Of a DNA stretch of 64,000 bases, positions 43,814 to 53,119 are shown one piece after another. The number at the start of each line of letters is the position of its first letter. Within the stretch, counting starts at the first letter, position 1. The DNA is taken from contig NZ_JBNPXI010000004.1 of NCBI RefSeq assembly GCF_050433385.1, forward strand, positions 139,170 through 203,169, written 5' to 3'. The position numbers were made by a program, and so were the translations under genes. The DNA is from Brassicibacter mesophilus. GTDB taxonomy: Bacteria > Bacillota > Clostridia > Tissierellales > Proteiniboraceae. Under the pieces are notes generated by a model. The model saw only the letters and a list, made by a program, of their open reading frames with translations. It made no database searches and was not told where the DNA came from.

Positions 43814-44704
43814 ATGAAAAAAAGTATATTAATTAACACAGATATAGGTGATGATGTTGATGATGCAGTAGCCTTAGCATTAGCCTTAAATTCAGATGAA
43901 CTTGAAATTAAAGGAATAACAACAGTATTTAAAAATACAGAATTAAGAGCGCATATGGTTAAAGATCTGTTAGATATGTATGATAGATCTGACATACCGG
44001 TCTATATAGGATATGGAGTGCCATTAATCGAACGTGTAGACTCAAAAGAAGCTCCAATTCAGATAGAACTTCTGCATAAAAAGCATTCAATAAATCTGGA
44101 AAAGGATGCTGTAGATTTTATAATTGATACAGTAAAAGAAGAACCTAATACAATAATAGTTGAAATGGGCCCTCAAACAAATCTTGCAATGGCTTTTCTA
44201 AAGGCACCAGAGGTTATGAAGCAGGCAAATATAATTGCAATGGGAGGAGCATTTTCCTCTACTTTTCCAGAGTGGAATATTGTATGCGACCCTGAGGCAG
44301 CGCGAATAGTTACAGACTTTGCTGAAAATCTTACAATGATAGGTCTAGATGTAACGAGATATTGTAAAGTGCCCCAAAATCAACTTAATAAAATCAAGGA
44401 GAGTAGTAATCCTCAGCTGCAATATTTGCACAAGGGAATGGAAATGTTCATGGAACGTACTGGATATCCAATTACTCTTCATGATGCTTTGCTAATAGCA
44501 TATCTAATTGATGAAAAATTAATAACTTTGAATCAGGGCGATTATAGTGTGGAATTAAATGGATCACTTACTAGAGGAACTATTGTTCATAAAACTAATT
44601 ATTATGAAGTTGAGCAAGCTGTAGACAAAAAGTTCTTTTACGCTTCTGATATAAATCTGAATGAAATTATGAACTTAATTATGAAGCGTGCATTTTCGCT
44701 ATAA
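43814..44704 (+). CDS. Nucleoside hydrolase (second copy)
   Basis: A 296-residue IU-nucleoside hydrolase-type protein. The N-terminal calcium motif reads NTDIGDDVDDAVALALAL, where the usual first Asp is Asn and GDD replaces PG; MGPQTNLAMA, MGGAFSSTFPEWNIVCDPEAA and the late ITLHDALLIAYL support the family. It differs clearly from the first copy at 21.3 kb. GAAAGGAGGTAAAA precedes the start, 8 bases after ribokinase. Probably releases ribose from nucleosides; the motif change may alter specificity. Confidence 0.82.
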   Translation: MKKSILINTDIGDDVDDAVALALALNSDELEIKGITTVFKNTELRAHMVKDLLDMYDRSDIPVYIGYGVPLIERVDSKEAPIQIELLHKKHSINLEKDAVDFIIDTVKEEPNTIIVEMGPQTNLAMAFLKAPEVMKQANIIAMGGAFSSTFPEWNIVCDPEAARIVTDFAENLTMIGLDVTRYCKVPQNQLNKIKESSNPQLQYLHKGMEMFMERTGYPITLHDALLIAYLIDEKLITLNQGDYSVELNGSLTRGTIVHKTNYYEVEQAVDKKFFYASDINLNEIMNLIMKRAFSL

Positions 44705-44736
44705 ACAATGTACCTGTGAAGGAGGAGGTGGTAATA

Positions 44737-46830
44737 ATGATACAAGAGAATTACCTGGAAAAGGTTTATGCAGGTTTCTTAGGTATGAATATTGGAATCC
44801 GTCTAGGAGCACCTTTAGAACCATCTGTTTGGACGGAAGATAGTATTCTAAAAACCTATGGAACAATTAAAAATTATATAAAAGAATACAAAAATTTTGC
44901 GGCAGACGATGATGTGAATGGACCAGTTTATTTCTTGAGAGCTCTATATGACGCTAAAGAAAGACCAATAACAGCAAAAGATGTCGGAGATGCATGGCTT
45001 AATTATACTAGAGATAATTTAGGAATGTTCTGGTGGGGAGGATATGGGATTAGCACAGAGCATACTGCTTATCTTAATTTAAAGCATGGCATAAATGCGC
45101 CTGAATCAGGTTCGATAAAACAAAATGGAAAGATTATTGCGGAACAAATTGGTGGACAGATATTCATTGATACATGGGGTTTGGTAAGTCCATATGACCC
45201 TAAAAAAGCAGCTGATTATGGAGAATTGGCAGCCAGTGTATCTCATGATGGGGATGGCATTAATGGAGCAAGATTTATGTGTGCTTGCATAGCAAAAGCT
45301 TTTGAAGCAGAATCTATATTGCAAATAATCGAAGCTGGACTTGAACAGATACCAAAAGAGAGCAATTATTATAAAGTGAGTCAAAGTGTCCTACAGTTCT
45401 ATTTGGAAGATCCTCATGACTTTAGAGCTTGCTTTAAAATGCTTGAGGAAAATTGGGGATATGATAAATTTGGCGGCATATGCCATATTATTCCTAATGC
45501 TGGAGTATGTGTATTAGCAATGCTCTATGGAGAGGGAGATTTTTCTAAGACGATTGAAATTGCAGTCATGTGTGGATGGGATACAGACTGTAATGCAGGA
45601 AATGTTGGGACTATACTAGGTGTGTTTGGTGGAATAGAGGCTCTGCCTGACCACTATAGAAATCCGATAAATGATGGAGTTGTGTTATCTGGCATTTCTG
45701 GATATTTAAACATACTTGATATTCCTTCGTATGCAAAGGAAATTGCAGTACTTGGTTATAAGCTTAATGGACAAGATATCCCTAATACATTAAGACAAAC
45801 TTTTGGAGAAATTCATTTCGATTTTTCTCTACCAGGTTCTACTCATAATTTTAGAGTTTCAGAACCACATATCTGCGGGACAAGCTATTCTAAGGATAAG
45901 TCAATGGATGGCTTGGGATCGTTGAAAATACTTATTGATGGAATTGGTATGGAAGAACAGTGTCGAGTTTTCTATAAACCATTTTATGGTAAGGAAGATT
46001 TTTCAGACGAAAGATACTCTCCTATATTTTCACCGACAGCTTATCCAGGACAACTTGTGAGCATGAAGCTCTTAGTTGAAAGATGTTCAGGAAGTCAAGT
46101 AGGAATCATTCCTTATGTAAGAACTTTTAGTGATAAAAGGATATTACGATTAGGACATAAGCAATATGAGGAAAATTGCTGGTTCGATCTAGAAATTGCT
46201 ATACCAGATACAGAAGGTGATATGATAGATGAAGTTGGCTTTATGTTAGAAGGTGTAGAATTTTCAAGAGAAAAAACTTATGGAAATATTTATTTAAATG
46301 AATTTAACATAGGTGGAAAAAGCTGCTACAGCATTGATATAAATAAGCAAAAACAAGAGTTAAATACAGTTACACCTTTTTCAGTAGATGGTGGGTATTG
46401 GGAAAAGCGAGATAAGTATTTACATGCAATAAGTTATGAATCAGCTTTTGCTTATGGAGGTAATTATTTTGAAAAGGATTATACCATTACTGCAAATATT
46501 AAGCCATTACAAGGGCATAGTCATCTCCTACTAGCAAGAGCAAAAGGAGCTATGATGGGATACGCTGCAGGATTTGCAAAGGATGGAAGAGTTTGCTTGT
46601 ATAAAAATGATTTTGGATATGATATTTTAAAAGAAGCGTATTATCCATGGGTAGAGGACAAGGAATATCAGCTTTCTTTTCAAGTTTTCGAAGATAGATT
46701 ATCGCTATTTATCAATGATGAGCTAATTTTAGAAACAAAAGATGATCACTATGAATATGGAATGTATGGCTGTGGGCTTATTTCAAGTGGACGTACTTAT
46801 TTTTATGATTTTCTTATTAAAACTCTGTAA
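44737..46830 (+). CDS. ADP-ribosylglycohydrolase family protein with C-terminal beta-rich domain
   Basis: About 697 residues. Residues 1-360 are an ADP-ribosylglycohydrolase (DraG/ARH-like) fold: FLGMNIGIRLGAPLE, the metal-site stretch FAADDDVNGPVYF, SHDGDGINGARFMC and the C-terminal metal motif GWDTDCNAGNVGTILG. Residues about 370-700 are beta-rich, with a lectin/LamG-like end (GHSHLLLARAKGAMMGYAAGF). There is no signal peptide, so it acts inside the cell. Founder enzymes remove ADP-ribose from proteins or cleave O-acetyl-ADP-ribose. In this operon it may hydrolyse an imported ribosyl conjugate. ATG 44737 follows AAGGAGGAGGTGG. Confidence 0.8.
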   Translation: MIQENYLEKVYAGFLGMNIGIRLGAPLEPSVWTEDSILKTYGTIKNYIKEYKNFAADDDVNGPVYFLRALYDAKERPITAKDVGDAWLNYTRDNLGMFWWGGYGISTEHTAYLNLKHGINAPESGSIKQNGKIIAEQIGGQIFIDTWGLVSPYDPKKAADYGELAASVSHDGDGINGARFMCACIAKAFEAESILQIIEAGLEQIPKESNYYKVSQSVLQFYLEDPHDFRACFKMLEENWGYDKFGGICHIIPNAGVCVLAMLYGEGDFSKTIEIAVMCGWDTDCNAGNVGTILGVFGGIEALPDHYRNPINDGVVLSGISGYLNILDIPSYAKEIAVLGYKLNGQDIPNTLRQTFGEIHFDFSLPGSTHNFRVSEPHICGTSYSKDKSMDGLGSLKILIDGIGMEEQCRVFYKPFYGKEDFSDERYSPIFSPTAYPGQLVSMKLLVERCSGSQVGIIPYVRTFSDKRILRLGHKQYEENCWFDLEIAIPDTEGDMIDEVGFMLEGVEFSREKTYGNIYLNEFNIGGKSCYSIDINKQKQELNTVTPFSVDGGYWEKRDKYLHAISYESAFAYGGNYFEKDYTITANIKPLQGHSHLLLARAKGAMMGYAAGFAKDGRVCLYKNDFGYDILKEAYYPWVEDKEYQLSFQVFEDRLSLFINDELILETKDDHYEYGMYGCGLISSGRTYFYDFLIKTL

Positions 46831-46880
46831 TGTGCTATTTACATGTTTTGTGTGAATATTTAAGAGCATAAAGCTCTAAG

Positions 46881-46886
46881 TATAAT
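46881..46886 (+). promoter_or_regulatory. -10 box of second BMP operon
   Basis: TATAAT before the operator at 46914; no good -35 box at the right distance, so a weak or activator-assisted promoter. Confidence 0.4.
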
Positions 46887-46913
46887 ACATTTAGCCGAAT
46901 TAACTAGTATTGG

Positions 46914-46925
46914 TAAACCGGTTGA
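46914..46925. promoter_or_regulatory. LacI-type operator 2
   Basis: TAAACCGGTTGA, 11 of 12 bases identical to operator 1 at 41738. It lies downstream of the -10 box of the second BMP lipoprotein gene, showing that one LacI protein controls both halves of the locus. Confidence 0.85.
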
Positions 46926-46956
46926 GTAAATTCAAAAAACAAAAGGAGGAAGAAAC

Positions 46957-48048
46957 GTGAAAAAAAGAATAATGGTAGTTGTTTTAGCATTAGTGATGGT
47001 TTCTACATTATTGATTGGGTGTAACAGTTCAGAAGGTAACACTACAGATTCAACACAAGGCAGTGAGTACAAGGTAGCATTGTTAATACCAGGAAATTTA
47101 GGTGACAAATCTTTCTTTGATGCATCTAAAGAGGCAATCACAAAAATCGAATCAGAACTTGGTGTAGAAACAGCTATGGTTGAAATGGGAACAGACGTAT
47201 CTAAGTACTATGCTACTTACCAAGATTATTGTGAAGCAGGGTATGATCTTATTCTTACAATCTCTACGACTGGAGATGATATTTTAAAGCAGGCAGCAGA
47301 AGAATATCCTGAACAAAAATTTATTAATTTAGATACTGATACAACAGGTTTTTCTGAAAATGTTTTAGGTGTAACAACTAAAAGTAATGAAATGAGCTTT
47401 TTAGCTGGTGTTGTTGCTGCAATAAAAGCAGAGGAAGCAGGTTCAGATGTAATTGGATTTATTGGCGGTATGGATATACCAGGCATCAACTACTTTTTAG
47501 TGGGATATATCGAGGGAGCACAATATATCAATCCTAATATAAAAGTAAACACTTCTTATGTTGGAAGCTTTATCGATAGTGCTACTGCAAAGGAGTTAGC
47601 ATCAATCATGTATAACAATGGTGTTTCAATTATATATCAAGCAGCAGGTGCTTCAGGAATCGGTGTTATTGAAGCTACAACAGAGTTAGATAAATTAGCA
47701 ATTGGTGTGGATGCTGACCAAGCGTTAGCTTTAGAAGAAAGCAACCAAAATCAAGCTGAACATATAGTTACATCAGCTGTTAAACAGATACCTACTTATG
47801 CAGTAGATTTAGTTAGACAAGACATGGAAGGAAAATTGAAATTTGGTGAGTCTATTAAGCTTGGATTAGCAGAAAATGGAGTAGGAATTGCAAAGAACTC
47901 TTATTATGAGAAGTTAATGAGTAAAGAGAATATAGCTTTAGTTGAAGAAGCAGAAAAGAAAGTAAAAGATGGAGAAGTAACCCTATCTGATGTTTACACA
48001 ATGACTACAGAAGATTTTAGTAACATTCGTAGCTCCGTAGCACCTTAA
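46957..48048 (+). CDS. BMP family binding lipoprotein (second copy)
   Basis: A 363-residue lipoprotein with lipobox LIGC (Cys22) and a BMP/PnrA domain beginning YKVALLIPGNLGDKSFFDASKEA. It resembles the lipoprotein at 23.9 kb over its length, including FLVGYIEGAQYINPN and the final NIRSSVAP, so the two are paralogues. It delivers nucleosides, or a ribosyl compound fitting this locus, to the following ABC genes. AAAAGGAGGAAGAA precedes the start; LacI operator upstream. Confidence 0.9.
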   Translation: MKKRIMVVVLALVMVSTLLIGCNSSEGNTTDSTQGSEYKVALLIPGNLGDKSFFDASKEAITKIESELGVETAMVEMGTDVSKYYATYQDYCEAGYDLILTISTTGDDILKQAAEEYPEQKFINLDTDTTGFSENVLGVTTKSNEMSFLAGVVAAIKAEEAGSDVIGFIGGMDIPGINYFLVGYIEGAQYINPNIKVNTSYVGSFIDSATAKELASIMYNNGVSIIYQAAGASGIGVIEATTELDKLAIGVDADQALALEESNQNQAEHIVTSAVKQIPTYAVDLVRQDMEGKLKFGESIKLGLAENGVGIAKNSYYEKLMSKENIALVEEAEKKVKDGEVTLSDVYTMTTEDFSNIRSSVAP

Positions 48049-48061
48049 ATTAAAATTACTT

Positions 48062-48095
48062 ATAACCTGTTGTCTGATACTAGGCAGCAGGTTAT
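48062..48095 (+). terminator. Hairpin after second binding protein gene
   Basis: ATAACCTG and CAGGTTAT with inner pairing; no strong T run. Same position as the terminator in the first nucleoside operon. Confidence 0.5.
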
Positions 48096-48127
48096 ATTAA
48101 AATTTCTTGCAAAAAGGAAGGTTTGAA

Positions 48128-49681
48128 ATGTCAGAATATCTTTTAAGAATGGAAGGCGTATCAAAGGTATATGGAAACGGTGTTGTTGCTAATAAAAATA
48201 TTAACTTTGGATTGAAAGAAGGAGAAATCCATGCTTTAGTTGGAGAAAATGGTGCAGGTAAATCAACATTGATGAAGATACTATTTGGTATGGAGAAACC
48301 ATCTTCAGGAAAAATATTTTTAAATGATGTTGAGTTAGATATGAATTCTTCTAAGGATGCAATTGCTCATGGAATTGGAATGGTACACCAACATTTCATG
48401 TTGATAGACTCATTTACAGTTGCACAAAATGTTACCCTAGGAATTGAGCCTAAAAGAGGAGTTTTTGTCAAGGATGAGGAGGCAGTTAAGTTCACTAAAG
48501 AATTGAGTGAGAAATACAAATTTTCAATCGATCCTAATGCTATAACAGGGACTTTGCCGGTTGGGTTAAAGCAAAAAATTGAAATATTAAAAGCTCTTGC
48601 AAGGGGAGCAAAAATTTTAATTTTAGATGAGCCGACAGCAGTACTAACTCCTCAAGAGACAGAACAACTATTTATTGAACTTGTTAATTTAAAAAAGCAA
48701 GGTCATACAATTATCTTTATATCTCATAAGATAAGAGAGGTTAAAGAGATTAGTGACCGTATAACAGTATTACGAGCTGGCTGTCAAGAAGGAGAATTTT
48801 TAACTAAGGACGTATCAGAACAAGAAATATCTGATAAAATTGTTGGTTGGAAAGTAAATACCGATATACAAAAGAAAGAGGCAAAAGAAGGCGAAGTAAG
48901 GATTCGTGTCAAGGATTTATCTTATTATGGAAATGAAAAAAATCCTATATTGAATAAAGTAAATTTCATTGTTAAATCAGGGACTATTTTTGGTATTGCA
49001 GGAGTTCAAGGAAATGGACAAACTGAGCTAGTAGAAATACTTACAAAAACACGGAATATCGAAGGTGGATATATAGAAATTAACGGTGAAAATATTGAAA
49101 AGCTTAATGTCAAAGCTCTTCGAAGATTAGGATATAGCTATATACCTGAGGATAGAATGCTTAAAGGCGTTGCAAGTAATGCAAGTATCAGTGAAAATAT
49201 GATATCTAATGAATATGATTCTCCTGAGCTATCCAGAAAATCTTTTTTAAAGAGAAATGTTATATCTAAAATGGCACAGGAAGCTGTTAAACAGTATGCC
49301 ATAAGATGTTCTGGTATTGAAGCGAAGGCAGGAAGTCTATCTGGAGGGAATATACAAAAAATAGTTGTTGCACGAGAATGCAAAAATGTTCCTAAGGTAC
49401 TAATTGCAGAACAGCCTACACGTGGGGTGGATATTGGAGCAGCTAATATTATACACAAAGAAATTGTGAAGCTAAGAGATGAGGGCTGCGCAGTGTTATT
49501 GATGTCTGCTGATTTAAATGAACTCATGAAACTGTGTGATTCACTGGCAGTCATGTATGAAGGAGAAATAGTAGCTTTCTTTGAAGATGTCTCAGAAGTA
49601 TCGGAAAGTGAATTAGGACTTTGTATGCTCGGCGCTAAAAAACATAGTCCAGAACAGATAGGGAGGATGCTATATGAATAA
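48128..49681 (+). CDS. Nucleoside-type ABC ATPase (second copy)
   Basis: About 517 residues, two ABC domains. First: GENGAGKSTL, LILDEPTAVLTPQET. Second: degenerate Walker A GVQGNGQTELVE, signature LSGGNIQKIVVAREC and VLIAEQPTRGVDIG. Paralogue of the ATPase at 25.2 kb. ATG 48128 follows AAAAGGAAGG; the frame is open a little further upstream. Energises the two permeases that follow. Confidence 0.9.
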   Translation: MSEYLLRMEGVSKVYGNGVVANKNINFGLKEGEIHALVGENGAGKSTLMKILFGMEKPSSGKIFLNDVELDMNSSKDAIAHGIGMVHQHFMLIDSFTVAQNVTLGIEPKRGVFVKDEEAVKFTKELSEKYKFSIDPNAITGTLPVGLKQKIEILKALARGAKILILDEPTAVLTPQETEQLFIELVNLKKQGHTIIFISHKIREVKEISDRITVLRAGCQEGEFLTKDVSEQEISDKIVGWKVNTDIQKKEAKEGEVRIRVKDLSYYGNEKNPILNKVNFIVKSGTIFGIAGVQGNGQTELVEILTKTRNIEGGYIEINGENIEKLNVKALRRLGYSYIPEDRMLKGVASNASISENMISNEYDSPELSRKSFLKRNVISKMAQEAVKQYAIRCSGIEAKAGSLSGGNIQKIVVARECKNVPKVLIAEQPTRGVDIGAANIIHKEIVKLRDEGCAVLLMSADLNELMKLCDSLAVMYEGEIVAFFEDVSEVSESELGLCMLGAKKHSPEQIGRMLYE

Positions 49682-50711
49682 AGAGAGATCCTTTAACATA
49701 ATGCGGACGATTGCATCAATGGCCATAGCAGTTATTGTAGCTATCATTTTAATTATACTAGTAAGTGATGATCCATTGAAATCTATTAGATTATTTTTCA
49801 TTGGTCCATTTACTAAAAGCAGATATATTGGAAATATTATTGAAGCAGCAGTTCCACTTGTTTTTTCTGGATTAGCAATGTCTGTTGTATTTCAAGCTAA
49901 CTTAATTAATATGGGAGCAGAAGGTATCTTCTTTTTTAGTGGAGCTATAATATCCATGATTGCTATATGGGCACCATTGCCTTTTGGGGTTCATCAGGGT
50001 ACTATTATTATTGCAGGTGCTCTAGTTGGTGCTGTTGTTATGTTGATTATAGGTTTACTAAAAGCAAAGTTTGGAGCTAGTGAATTAGTATCTTCATTGA
50101 TGATGAATAATGTTTTGCTGGGAGTAGGATCTTACATTATGTCTAAGTATATGCAGGATCCAATGGCTTCTCAAGGATCTTATCCTTATGCCAAAACTGC
50201 ACTTCTTGGAAGTATAATTCCAGGAACAAGGATTCATGCGGGACTAATCATAGCTCTAATATGTGCTGCTTTGGTCTACTTATTCATATATAGAACAAAA
50301 TGGGGATATGAAATAAGAATGGTTGGTCAAAATAAACGCTTTGCGGAGTACTCTGGAATTAATGTTATGAAGGTAATTATTGTTGCACATATAGTGTCTG
50401 GATTAATATCAGGTATGGGAGGAGCGATTGAAAGTATTTCAATGCATAAGAGATTTGAATGGTCTGCATTACCTGGTTATGGATTTGACGGAGCACTTAT
50501 TGCGATGCTGGCAAACAATAATCCAATAGGAGTTATTTTTTCTGCCTTATTTGTTGCATATTTAAGAATTGGTGCAGATATGGTCGCACGTTTATCTGAC
50601 GTTCCTACAGAACTTGTAATAATTCTGCAAAGTTTAATTATTTTACTTATTTCAGCTGAAAGATTTTTACACTCATATAAGCAACGTTGGATAGAAAGGG
50701 GGATTGAATAA
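49674..50711 (+). CDS. Nucleoside-type ABC permease (second copy, YufP-like)
   Basis: A 345-residue permease with about ten helices; INMGAEGIFFFSGAI, GASELVSSLMMNNV, YEIRMVGQNKRFAEYSGIN match the first copy at 26.7 kb. Starts 8 bases inside the ATPase gene. Confidence 0.88.
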   Translation: MNKERSFNIMRTIASMAIAVIVAIILIILVSDDPLKSIRLFFIGPFTKSRYIGNIIEAAVPLVFSGLAMSVVFQANLINMGAEGIFFFSGAIISMIAIWAPLPFGVHQGTIIIAGALVGAVVMLIIGLLKAKFGASELVSSLMMNNVLLGVGSYIMSKYMQDPMASQGSYPYAKTALLGSIIPGTRIHAGLIIALICAALVYLFIYRTKWGYEIRMVGQNKRFAEYSGINVMKVIIVAHIVSGLISGMGGAIESISMHKRFEWSALPGYGFDGALIAMLANNNPIGVIFSALFVAYLRIGADMVARLSDVPTELVIILQSLIILLISAERFLHSYKQRWIERGIE

Positions 50712-51626
50712 ATGAATAAGTTTTTAGGTATTATATTTTCAACTCAATTTTTCTATTCAATTCTTCGTGTGGCAACACCGATATTATTTGCATCTATGGG
50801 AGCAGTTGTTGCCAATACAGCAGGAATTGCTAATATTGCATTAGAAGGTATTATGTTGATATCAGCCTTTACAGGAGTATTTATCAGTGCTGCTACAGGA
50901 AGTGCCGGAATTGGTTTATTGGGTGCAGTGATAGCTGGAATTTTATTTGCTGCAGTTTTAGCATTTTTCACACTTTATTATCGTACTAATGTATTCTTAG
51001 GAGGTATTGCTATTAACAGCCTTGCTTCTGGAGGAACTATATTTTTATTATATTTATTAACTGGTGATAAAGGAAGCTCTACATCAATAGCTAGTAAGGT
51101 AATACCTGAAATTAGTATACCTATTATCAGAAATATACCAGTGATAGGAGATATTTTTTCAGGTCATAATATTTTAACGTATCTCTCTCTATTATCTATA
51201 GCCTTTGTATATATATTGATAAAGAAGACTGCTCTTGGTTATCATTTACGTGCTGTAGGAGAAAACCAAAATGCTGCAGAATCAGTTGGAATCAATGTAA
51301 TAAAAACAAAAGCCATTGCCTTATTATTAAGTGGAATGCTAGCAGGTCTAGGTGGTGCTTTTATGTCAATGGGATATGTTTCTTCTTTTTCTAGAGACAT
51401 GGTATCTGGAAGAGGTTGGATTGCTATTGCAGCAGAAGCTATGGGTAAAACAAATCCTATTGCTACAGCAATAACATCATTATTGTTTGGAGCAGCTGAT
51501 GCTGTGTCAAATGCAGCGGCTGCAGTTGGTTGGGCATCAGATATAGTTCAGACAATTCCATATATAGCTACTATTATTGGACTATTGATTTTTTCTAGGA
51601 GAGAAATGAAGAAAATGAAGCTTTAA
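50712..51626 (+). CDS. Nucleoside-type ABC permease (second copy, YufQ-like)
   Basis: A 304-residue permease; RVATPILFASMGAVVANTAGIANIALEGIML and GYHLRAVGENQNAAESVGI match the first copy at 27.8 kb. Directly abuts the previous gene and ends the LacI-controlled transporter operon. Confidence 0.88.
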   Translation: MNKFLGIIFSTQFFYSILRVATPILFASMGAVVANTAGIANIALEGIMLISAFTGVFISAATGSAGIGLLGAVIAGILFAAVLAFFTLYYRTNVFLGGIAINSLASGGTIFLLYLLTGDKGSSTSIASKVIPEISIPIIRNIPVIGDIFSGHNILTYLSLLSIAFVYILIKKTALGYHLRAVGENQNAAESVGINVIKTKAIALLLSGMLAGLGGAFMSMGYVSSFSRDMVSGRGWIAIAAEAMGKTNPIATAITSLLFGAADAVSNAAAAVGWASDIVQTIPYIATIIGLLIFSRREMKKMKL

Positions 51627-51645
51627 TTTGAAAAAATGAGATGTT

Positions 51646-51680
51646 AGCCATATCAAGATTATGTGATATGGCTTTTTTTA
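51646..51680 (+). terminator. Terminator of second BMP operon
   Basis: AGCCATATCA and TGATATGGCT with seven T. Confidence 0.92.
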
Positions 51681-51697
51681 CGCTTAATATCTAATTA

Positions 51698-52231
51698 TCA
51701 TAGTCCTTTTATGAGACTGTCTACTATTACCTCAGCCATTTCCATTACAAATGACAAACGTATATTGTGAAGAGTTATGTTGTTGTCATTCGTTAAACTG
51801 TCTACTATACCTATTATTGAAATATTACCTACAGAGGGTAATTTTTTTCCTACCCCTTTACCAGGATATATTGCTCCACTTCTTATCTGTATGTTTCCAA
51901 TTCCGTCGTCCTCACCTAAACATGCATCAACAGCTATAGTTATAGCAGAAGGATGTTTTGCTCTTATACTCCATAGTTTTTCTTTCAGATTAAGTGCGTG
52001 TATCGGGTCACTAAGTGTACCGTATACAGATAGGGGAAATTTTCTTTTTTGTAGTAATGTTCCGACCAATGGGCCCAAGCAGTCTCCTATGCACTTATCA
52101 GTCCCTATACATACAATAATAGCATTATGATATAAAGTATTTTTTCTAAAAAAGGTTTTTAGATAGTTTCCAAGTAATATTGAAGCCAGAGGTTCATCAA
52201 ATGACGTTTTTATCTCTTCATTATTATTCAT
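51698..52231 (-). CDS. yyaC: Spore protease YyaC family
   Basis: A 177-residue protein with AIIVCIGTDKCIGDCLGPLVG and ITIAVDACLGEDDGIGNIQI, the signature of the YyaC/GPR-like putative spore protease family. Proteins of this kind occur in spore formers, and their fold is like hydrogenase maturation peptidases, with Asp ligands. Exact role in sporulation or germination is not settled. Marks the organism as a probable endospore former. Ribosome site AAGGGGGG. Confidence 0.88.
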   Translation of the reverse strand: MNNNEEIKTSFDEPLASILLGNYLKTFFRKNTLYHNAIIVCIGTDKCIGDCLGPLVGTLLQKRKFPLSVYGTLSDPIHALNLKEKLWSIRAKHPSAITIAVDACLGEDDGIGNIQIRSGAIYPGKGVGKKLPSVGNISIIGIVDSLTNDNNITLHNIRLSFVMEMAEVIVDSLIKGL

Positions 52232-52373
52232 AGCCCAATCCCCCCTTAGACTTGCTAATAGATATAAATATATATTAAAAAACTGGAAGGATTATTCGTG
52301 ATAATTGCTTTAATACTTTATTGAATAAACATCAATTAAAGGTAAATAATAACTAAAGAAGGGAGAGATATAT

Positions 52374-52604
52374 ATGAAAAATAATAGAATTTATTATTCT
52401 GGATTAGTTATTATAATTACAGCTTTAACACTTGGAATAATGCTAGACATGAGAATACAGAATATAGCGCCTGACGTTTATGACAAGCTTGATACAGAAA
52501 TGAAGTATGGCCAAAATCAACAGATTGAATATGTGATAGATGATGAGGCTGAAGAGGTTTTGTTACCAGCTGAAGGTAAAAAAAAACAGGCAAAGTGGAA
52601 ATAA
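52374..52604 (+). CDS. Small hypothetical membrane protein
   Basis: A 76-residue protein with one membrane helix near the N-terminus (residues 8-24, YSGLVIIITALTLGIML), then an acidic segment (VIDDEAEEVLLPAEG) and a basic end. The tail faces one side of the membrane; no known domain. Ribosome site AAGAAGGGAGAG. It overlaps the next gene by 10 bases, so the two are probably one unit. Confidence 0.6.
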   Translation: MKNNRIYYSGLVIIITALTLGIMLDMRIQNIAPDVYDKLDTEMKYGQNQQIEYVIDDEAEEVLLPAEGKKKQAKWK

Positions 52605-53056
52605 ATCAGATAACTGAAATACCTGAGAGTGTAGAGAAGCAACAAAGAAAGGCTTCTGCATATAGGATTAGTAAACAGGCTAAGCTTGCAGATGCCATGG
52701 ATAGAAGATATATTGCTTATGATGAAGAGACAATAAAACATTTAATTTCTCAACTTGAACAAAGTATTAAAAACGCTAAGCTTGCTCAGTTTGAACAAAG
52801 GTTGAATCAGCAGAGAACAGTTCCAACTATAAATATAGCTGATGTAGAAGAGAAGCTTACTAGTAAGGAAAAGGCTGATCTGGCAGTACTTGTAGATAAG
52901 ATAGGTTCTATAGATAGCTTAAAGTTAATGGCAATAATAAATAATGGAATAACACCAGATGAACAAAGAAAAATATACGAGCTATTTAAAGAAAAACTGA
53001 CAGATGATGAGATTATCAGGCTTAACGATATTTTAGGAAGATATACAGAGAGCTAG
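52595..53056 (+). CDS. Hypothetical soluble helical protein
   Basis: A 153-residue protein, helical and Gln/Lys-rich, beginning at GTG 52595 inside the end of the previous gene; no strong ribosome site, so coupling is likely. The last 55 residues (EEKLTSKEKADLAVLVDKIGSIDSLKLMAIINNGITPDEQRKIYE) look like a compact helical domain. I do not recognise it. It follows the small membrane protein and ends at a strong terminator. Confidence 0.6.
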   Translation: MEINQITEIPESVEKQQRKASAYRISKQAKLADAMDRRYIAYDEETIKHLISQLEQSIKNAKLAQFEQRLNQQRTVPTINIADVEEKLTSKEKADLAVLVDKIGSIDSLKLMAIINNGITPDEQRKIYELFKEKLTDDEIIRLNDILGRYTES

Positions 53057-53098
53057 AAAGTCCGTAGACTTGGCATAATGCCAAATCTGCGGACTTCC
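53057..53098. terminator. Bidirectional terminator
   Basis: AAGTCCGTAGACTTGGCA and TGCCAAATCTGCGGACTT pair with two mismatches over a TAA loop between convergent genes. Confidence 0.8.
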
Positions 53099-53119
53099 TT
53101 ATACAACACATAGGAGGAG

